This document shows positions 6,022 through 9,509 of a DNA stretch of 9,509 nt, piece by piece. Below the pieces are notes generated by a model that had not been told where the DNA came from, did no database searches, and saw nothing but the letters and a program-made list of their open reading frames with translations. This stretch comes from Nitrospira sp. (GTDB lineage: Bacteria > Nitrospirota > Nitrospiria > Nitrospirales > Nitrospiraceae). A program made the translations under genes and the position numbers. The DNA lies in assembly GCA_025363325.1 (NCBI GenBank), contig JANYEF010000139.1:1-9509 (forward strand), read 5' to 3'. The first letter of the stretch is position 1, and each line of letters opens with the position of its first letter.

Positions 6022-6126
6022 AACGTAAAACGTGAGACGTGAAAGGTGAGAAGTGCAGGACAAGAAGATCGAACGGATTTGTCCTCTTACGTCTGACGTC
6101 TGACGTTTGACCTTTCACGTTTTACG
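6016..6126. repeat. Inverted ACGTGAAACG-type repeat block between convergent genes, possible bidirectional terminator
   Basis: The left arm (6016-6050) is a run of ACGTGA/ACGTAAA words that starts inside the M50 stop region. The right arm (6087-6126) carries CGTCTGACG and CACGTTTTACG words and stops 1 bp before the stop codon of the opposing gene. Within the arms, CGTAAAACGTGA (6024-6035) and TCACGTTTTACG (6115-6126) are a perfect 12-bp inverted pair, and CGTGAAAGGT (6038-6047) pairs with ACCTTTCACG (6110-6119). Position between two converging stops suggests a role in ending transcription from both sides. No long U-tract is present. Confidence 0.75.
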
Positions 6127-6127
6127 C

Positions 6128-7486
6128 TCAGTCATTCGCGCGGGCGATGGAAATGTTTTGCGCAATAGAAATACGCACGAGGTGGACCACGAGGAGGAAC
6201 CCGTAGACGACGCAGAAGAACTTGAAGGTGGCGCGATAAAAGTCTGTCAAGAGAATGGGGAGACAGAGCGCAAAGAGCAGGCTTGCGATCAGCGTCATGA
6301 AGGTTAACCGCTTGCAGAAATCATGGGAGGCTTCCCGGCCGATTTGTTTCAGCGCGCGGGCATAGCGCTCGGCTCGTTGAAGTCGGGCTGCCCGCAGAGC
6401 CGTTTCTCCCGCTCCCCAGTAGCGCAAGTAGAAATATCCACCCAGAATCAACAGCCAAGGCAGTGCCCACAGAGGCCAATAGGCCGCTCCTCCGTAGGTT
6501 TCACTGCTGAGCAAGGCGGCGAAGGAGGGGGCATAGAGCAACCCCAACACCAACGGCAGGATACGCTCATCGTTCGGACGTGCGCCCTCCGGTCCTCCAT
6601 GAATCAGCTCCCGTTCAAAGAGGGGGTAGCCGTACTTGAGGACCACGAGCGCAATGGCCGCGCTCATGGTTTTGTCCGGAATATAGCGGATACAGTTCTG
6701 GAACCAATTTACAATCCACCAACTCAGACTTTCGCCCCAGGTAAATCCAAAGATGGATTCGAGGTAGAGATGCGCGGCATGTTCCCATTGGAGTACGCGC
6801 TGGCTCATTGACTCGGCGACGACAGGGTTCAAGGCAAAGGTCGTTTGCTCATTCAGTGCTGCCTGGACAAAGGTTCCCGGAAGGCTCATGACGAGTGCGC
6901 CGCCGACCCCAAAGATATAGAGAAACCAGGCATGGGACAGGGCGGAACTGCGTCCCGTGCGGAGGTATTTTTGAAAGCCTGATTGTCTGGCCATCCAACC
7001 CCAATAACAGGCGCCGCTCATACTCACCAGCGACCAGGGGAAAATGACCACATCCGCTCCAGTTTCGGGGTACAGTAGCCAGTTCACGAGGGAGTTTGAG
7101 AGAAGGGCGACGATGGCTCCCCACCAGGGGCCCAAGAGGAAGGCGACCAGCGCTGTTCCCGTCATGTCGAGGAACAGGATGCTCTCCAGATGACGACTCA
7201 ATGTGAGCCCAATGTAGTTAAGGAGCAGGCCTGCTGCGACGATTACGCTGGTTTCGTATAAGAGGAGATAGGAGACACCACGGAAAGGCTTCGACGAAAA
7301 GAAATCGATCGTGGGAGACGAGTCAGAGACCGGACGTTCGGTCGGGGAAGGCGATTTCCGATCCTTCTTCGCTGTCAGCCGGTTCCGGAAATCCAGCAGC
7401 TTCTCCATGAGGGTCAACATGGCCGCGATGAAGCCCACCACAGTGCCGCCGAGCATGAGCATGTCTTTGCCGAAGTCTTCGGGCAT
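6128..7486 (-). CDS. Multi-pass membrane protein with ECF-transporter S-component-like region, function unknown
   Basis: A 452-residue integral membrane protein that I do not recognise as a named family. Residues 10-30 form a first hydrophobic segment, followed by a polar, Ser/Pro-rich linker (38-62). Residues 72-290 look like the membrane module of ECF vitamin-uptake S components and of some sensor kinases. Signs are the segment F-L-D-M-T-G-T (105-111), then A-F-L-L-G-P-W-W-G-A near 115-124, and the closing I-P-D-K-T-M-S-A near 269-276. Two further hydrophobic pairs (about 308-355 and 395-440) flank a basic, Arg-rich loop (360-395). No kinase, ATPase or T component is encoded nearby, so transport is not established. 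The ATG is preceded by AGGGGA (7500-7495) at about 8-9 nt. Upstream is the YihY-family gene, 187 bp away with a repeat block between; downstream it converges with the M50 gene. Confidence 0.7.
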   Translation of the reverse strand: MPEDFGKDMLMLGGTVVGFIAAMLTLMEKLLDFRNRLTAKKDRKSPSPTERPVSDSSPTIDFFSSKPFRGVSYLLLYETSVIVAAGLLLNYIGLTLSRHLESILFLDMTGTALVAFLLGPWWGAIVALLSNSLVNWLLYPETGADVVIFPWSLVSMSGACYWGWMARQSGFQKYLRTGRSSALSHAWFLYIFGVGGALVMSLPGTFVQAALNEQTTFALNPVVAESMSQRVLQWEHAAHLYLESIFGFTWGESLSWWIVNWFQNCIRYIPDKTMSAAIALVVLKYGYPLFERELIHGGPEGARPNDERILPLVLGLLYAPSFAALLSSETYGGAAYWPLWALPWLLILGGYFYLRYWGAGETALRAARLQRAERYARALKQIGREASHDFCKRLTFMTLIASLLFALCLPILLTDFYRATFKFFCVVYGFLLVVHLVRISIAQNISIARAND

Positions 7487-7581
7487 GAGCCGGTTCCCCT
7501 ATAGTACCGGTTGCCATTCTAGCTACGAAGGGGCTTCCCTGCCAGCAAAAGTCCAGAAGCCGACAGTCCGATTTTGTCTTT

Positions 7582-7668
7582 CTGGTTGATCTGGTTTGTT
7601 TGGTTTATTTGGTTGGGGGTTCGTTCAAGCAAATGAACGAGATAGACCAGATGAACCAGACAAACCAG
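7582..7668. repeat. Inverted CTGGTTTG-type repeat block with central hairpin
   Basis: The left arm (7582-7617) is built of CTGGTT/TTTGGTT words and the right arm (7641-7668) of their complements. CTGGTTTGTTTGGTT (7591-7605) pairs with AACCAGACAAACCAG (7654-7668) with one mismatch. At the centre TCGTTCA (7621-7627) and TGAACGA (7634-7640) form a perfect 7-bp stem with a 6-nt loop. The block ends 5 bp from the stop codon of the YihY-family gene. It would therefore fold in the 3' end of that transcript and could act as a terminator or processing signal. Confidence 0.75.
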
Positions 7669-7673
7669 TTTTC

Positions 7674-8558
7674 TTACGCCTGCGGACCATTCGGCAAGGC
7701 CCGGTCTGTCCGAGCGGCTTTCGTGGCTGCGGCTGACAATACCTGCGCCTGTTGTTGGAGGTGGTGGGCGACCTCGGCACCGATCAGCAAGAGGGCCGCG
7801 GAGTAGTAGACCCATAAGAGCAGCAGAATGACTTCCAAAAGTGATCCATAGAGGTCTCCATACACGGTCGCATAGGTGCTATAGGTCACAAACAAGAGTT
7901 TGGCCGCGACCCAGAGCAGGCTAAACGTTAGCGCCCCGATCATCGCCTCTCGCCATTGCGGCCGCCGCCGTGGGACGAGCCGATATAATCCTGTGACAGT
8001 GAGGAAGGCCAGCGCGAAGGGGAGCGTATAGGTGAGAAACAGATCATGGGCTGCGAGGGCCAGGAGATCGAGCCCCCAGAGTCTTGGCGCGTATCCCGTT
8101 AAAAAATTAACAGTTTGGGTCGCAACGTAGGAGAGAACCAGTACCAGTCCGGTCACGCCGAGCGAGGCCACCGCGATGGCGGTTGAGATGAGGGGGTGGC
8201 GGCGCCAGGTACTCTCGAATACAACGTTCAACGCATAGTCGAGTTCATAGAACACCAACGTGCCGAACCAGGCGAACGTCAGAAACACAGCCCATCGGAC
8301 GGTTTCCAAGGCGCTCACCCGATGCAATTCCATTGCGACATGCTTTCCCAGCGATGGGAGGAATCCCTTGAGAAAACTGAGGAGGACCTGTTCACCGATC
8401 ACATCCTGGCTCACCACGAAACTCAGGCCGTAGAGCAAGAGGAAGACGAGCGGGAAGAGGGAGAGCAAGGAGAAAAATGCAAGAGAGGCCGCCAGGCTGG
8501 CGCACCCATGGCGCAGAAATGATCGTACGAGGTCTTGGAGAACACGGAAGAGCTGCAT
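7674..8558 (-). CDS. YihY/BrkB-family (UPF0761) inner membrane protein
   Basis: Integral membrane protein of the YihY/virulence factor BrkB family, once misnamed ribonuclease BN; its cellular role is not settled. The 294 residues contain about six hydrophobic segments: roughly 28-50, 88-105, 125-148, 165-192, 205-225 and 240-262. Recognisable conserved stretches are an early A-A-S-L-A-F-F-S (23-30) with P36, D-Y-A-L-N-V-V-F (107-114), R-R-R-P-Q-W-R-E-A near 197-205, and Y-G-S-L (237-240). The last helix reads L-W-V-Y-Y-S, followed by G-A-E (260-262). A soluble tail rich in Gln, Ala and Arg follows. No convincing Shine-Dalgarno precedes the ATG. A 372-bp gene-free stretch lies upstream, so it probably has its own promoter. 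Downstream, a large inverted-repeat block separates it from the next gene. Confidence 0.9.
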   Translation of the reverse strand: MQLFRVLQDLVRSFLRHGCASLAASLAFFSLLSLFPLVFLLLYGLSFVVSQDVIGEQVLLSFLKGFLPSLGKHVAMELHRVSALETVRWAVFLTFAWFGTLVFYELDYALNVVFESTWRRHPLISTAIAVASLGVTGLVLVLSYVATQTVNFLTGYAPRLWGLDLLALAAHDLFLTYTLPFALAFLTVTGLYRLVPRRRPQWREAMIGALTFSLLWVAAKLLFVTYSTYATVYGDLYGSLLEVILLLLWVYYSAALLLIGAEVAHHLQQQAQVLSAAATKAARTDRALPNGPQA

Positions 8559-8930
8559 AAGGTGCGATGAGTGAAGGGCCTGTCACCAACGTAGCACGAG
8601 TCGCTCTCTTGCGCACCTGTTTAGCCCGCATCGTTCACGTTGGCTTCTACTGTAATAGCCAACGGTCAGGCGAAGGATATGGGGCCAGCAGGATGCTCAA
8701 AAAGGCTGCCCAGCAAGGCCGCAGCGAGTAAAGACCGGAGGCGTACCCTCTGGGGCGCACGGTGCGACGAATAAGGAGCACCAAGTCTGTGCGCGCGCCG
8801 AGTGGTGAGGCGGCCGGGTCCCCGTTGAGGATCTGAACGATGCGAGAACGACGCATGGGAAAAGGCGCGTCTTGGCGCGCCGGGGTCGGGCGGGTGAGAA
8901 GGACGGCCTTTTCAGCATCCTGTCAGAGAA
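8559..8930. other. Gene-free spacer between nuoN and the YihY-family gene
   Basis: No credible gene is present; short open frames here are shadows of the miniature element. The part nearest the YihY-family start holds an 8-bp perfect inverted repeat CGTTGGCT (8638-8645) / AGCCAACG (8657-8664) around an 11-nt AT-leaning loop, a possible operator or hairpin. A promoter for the minus-strand gene is expected here, but I cannot point to convincing -35 and -10 boxes. The remainder (8689-8922) is the longer copy of the miniature inverted-repeat element. Confidence 0.6.
8689..8922. mobile_element. Miniature inverted-repeat element, long copy (234 bp)
   Basis: It has the same ends as the copy at 4698-4821: CAGGATGCTCAAAAAG at the left and CTTTTCAGCATCCTG at the right. 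Shared interior blocks are AGCAAGGCCGCAGCGAGT, GGCGTACCCTCTGGGG and TCTGAACGATGCGAGAACG. Relative to the short copy it has about 67 extra bases at 8756-8822, breaking the central hairpin stem. A further 45 or so lie at 8855-8900, including a 6-bp hairpin GGCGCG (8864-8869) / CGCGCC (8876-8881). No transposase and no obvious target duplication are seen. Its right end lies 8 bp from the nuoN stop codon. Confidence 0.78.
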
Positions 8931-9509
8931 TTATTTAAGAGTCAGGACCGATTGAAGCGCGAAGCTGACCAGAGGGTCGGGGAAGAGGCCGAACAGAATC
9001 ACGCCAGCGACGGCACAGGCCAACACGAAGGATAAGGCCGGCGAGGTCACGAGGCGTGCTGGCGCGACGGAAGAGGGATTTGGATCGCGCATATACATCA
9101 CCATCACCACCCGCATGTAGTAGTAGGCCGACACGGCGGCAAAGATCAGGGCGAGAGCGGCGAGCCAGGCCAAGCCTGCTTCGACTGCCGCCATGAACAC
9201 ATAGAATTTCCCGATGAAGCCTGCGGTCGGCGGAATGCCTGCGAGCGAGACCATAAAGACCAGCATGAGAAAGGCCGCGAGAGGCTGGCGCTTTGCGAGC
9301 CCCGTGAAATCTTCAATTTCCTCTCCCTCGATCCCGCCTTTCCGGAGCATGCCGATGACGGCGAAGGCACCGAGCGTCATGAACGCATAGATCGCCAGGT
9401 AGATCATGACGCTGGCGAGGCCGGGCGTTCCCCCGGACGCGCCGCCCCCACGGCCTGCCGCCACAAAACCGATCAACGCGTAGCCGGCGTGCGCGATGCT
9501 GGAGTAGGC
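8931..9509 (-). CDS. nuoN: NADH-quinone oxidoreductase subunit N, C-terminal part
   Basis: NuoN is one of the three antiporter-like membrane subunits of respiratory complex I and takes part in proton pumping coupled to quinone reduction. Only the last 192 residues are in the window; the frame is open to the right edge and the visible part begins A-Y-S-S-I-A-H-A-G-Y, a highly conserved helix of this family. Further family marks are I-Y-L-A-I-Y-A-F-M-T-L-G-A-F, the loop A-K-R-Q-P, and G-I-P-P-T-A-G-F-I-G-K-F-Y. Four to five membrane helices follow to the C-terminus. A short Gly-rich loop (G-R-G-G-G-A-S-G-G) lies before the second visible helix. NuoN is usually the last nuo gene, which fits the gene-free stretch after its TAA at 8933-8931. 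Confidence 0.95.
   Translation of the reverse strand, partial: AYSSIAHAGYALIGFVAAGRGGGASGGTPGLASVMIYLAIYAFMTLGAFAVIGMLRKGGIEGEEIEDFTGLAKRQPLAAFLMLVFMVSLAGIPPTAGFIGKFYVFMAAVEAGLAWLAALALIFAAVSAYYYMRVVMVMYMRDPNPSSVAPARLVTSPALSFVLACAVAGVILFGLFPDPLVSFALQSVLTLK

Noticed and set aside
6323..6811. 162-residue plus-strand frame
   Set aside because: Antisense shadow of the multi-pass membrane protein gene; no domain and no start signal.
2808..7668. CRISPR array or tandem repeat locus
   Set aside because: The spacer repeats are short, degenerate and in opposing orientation, with no constant repeat length, no spacers and no cas genes.
8647..8918. Minus-strand 69- and 73-residue frames
   Set aside because: They are translations of the long miniature element in two frames, without ribosome binding sites.
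8931..9476. NuoN starting at the TTG at 9476
   Set aside because: The conserved NuoN sequence A-Y-S-S-I-A-H-A-G-Y continues in frame to the window edge, so the gene starts outside the window.

Overview
The window is ordinary-looking chromosomal DNA from a free-living bacterium, moderately GC-rich, with compact genes separated by short, repeat-filled spacers. I infer a Nitrospira-like organism. The protein set (a DapF variant, a CBS-type site-2 protease, NuoN) and the two copies of a small 'CAGGATGCT...AGCATCCTG' interspersed element fit what I remember of that genus, but this is memory-based and no marker here proves it. No tRNA, rRNA, CRISPR array or large mobile element was seen.

Layout. 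Five consecutive genes lie on the minus strand from 4598 down to the left edge. They are a secreted polysaccharide deacetylase-like protein overlapping a GNAT acetyltransferase by 4 bp, a glyoxalase I-like VOC protein, a DapF homologue, and uvrC, which is nearly complete and cut at its 3' end by the window edge. The only plus-strand gene, a rhomboid-unrelated M50 site-2 protease with two CBS domains (4876-6021), diverges from the deacetylase. The spacer between them holds a 124-bp miniature inverted-repeat element (4698-4821). The protease converges on a minus-strand multi-pass membrane protein with an ECF-transporter-S-like section (6128-7486). Next, also on minus, come a YihY/BrkB-family membrane protein (7674-8558), a 372-bp gene-free stretch filled mostly by a longer copy of the miniature element (8689-8922), and the C-terminal 192 residues of NuoN (complex I) entering from the right edge.

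Functions are mixed: DNA repair, lysine/cell-wall precursor chemistry, methylglyoxal detoxification, envelope carbohydrate processing, membrane proteolysis and respiration. Apart from the overlapping deacetylase/acetyltransferase pair, nothing suggests a dedicated multi-gene system.

The most notable points are: (1) the DapF homologue has serine at both positions where the catalytic cysteines should be (S73 and S226); (2) four or five intergenic spacers each carry a different, locus-specific set of short degenerate repeats arranged as inverted arms; (3) the two miniature elements differ by two internal insertions, and one abuts the nuoN stop codon; (4) the deacetylase lacks the second Asp of the usual TFDD motif.
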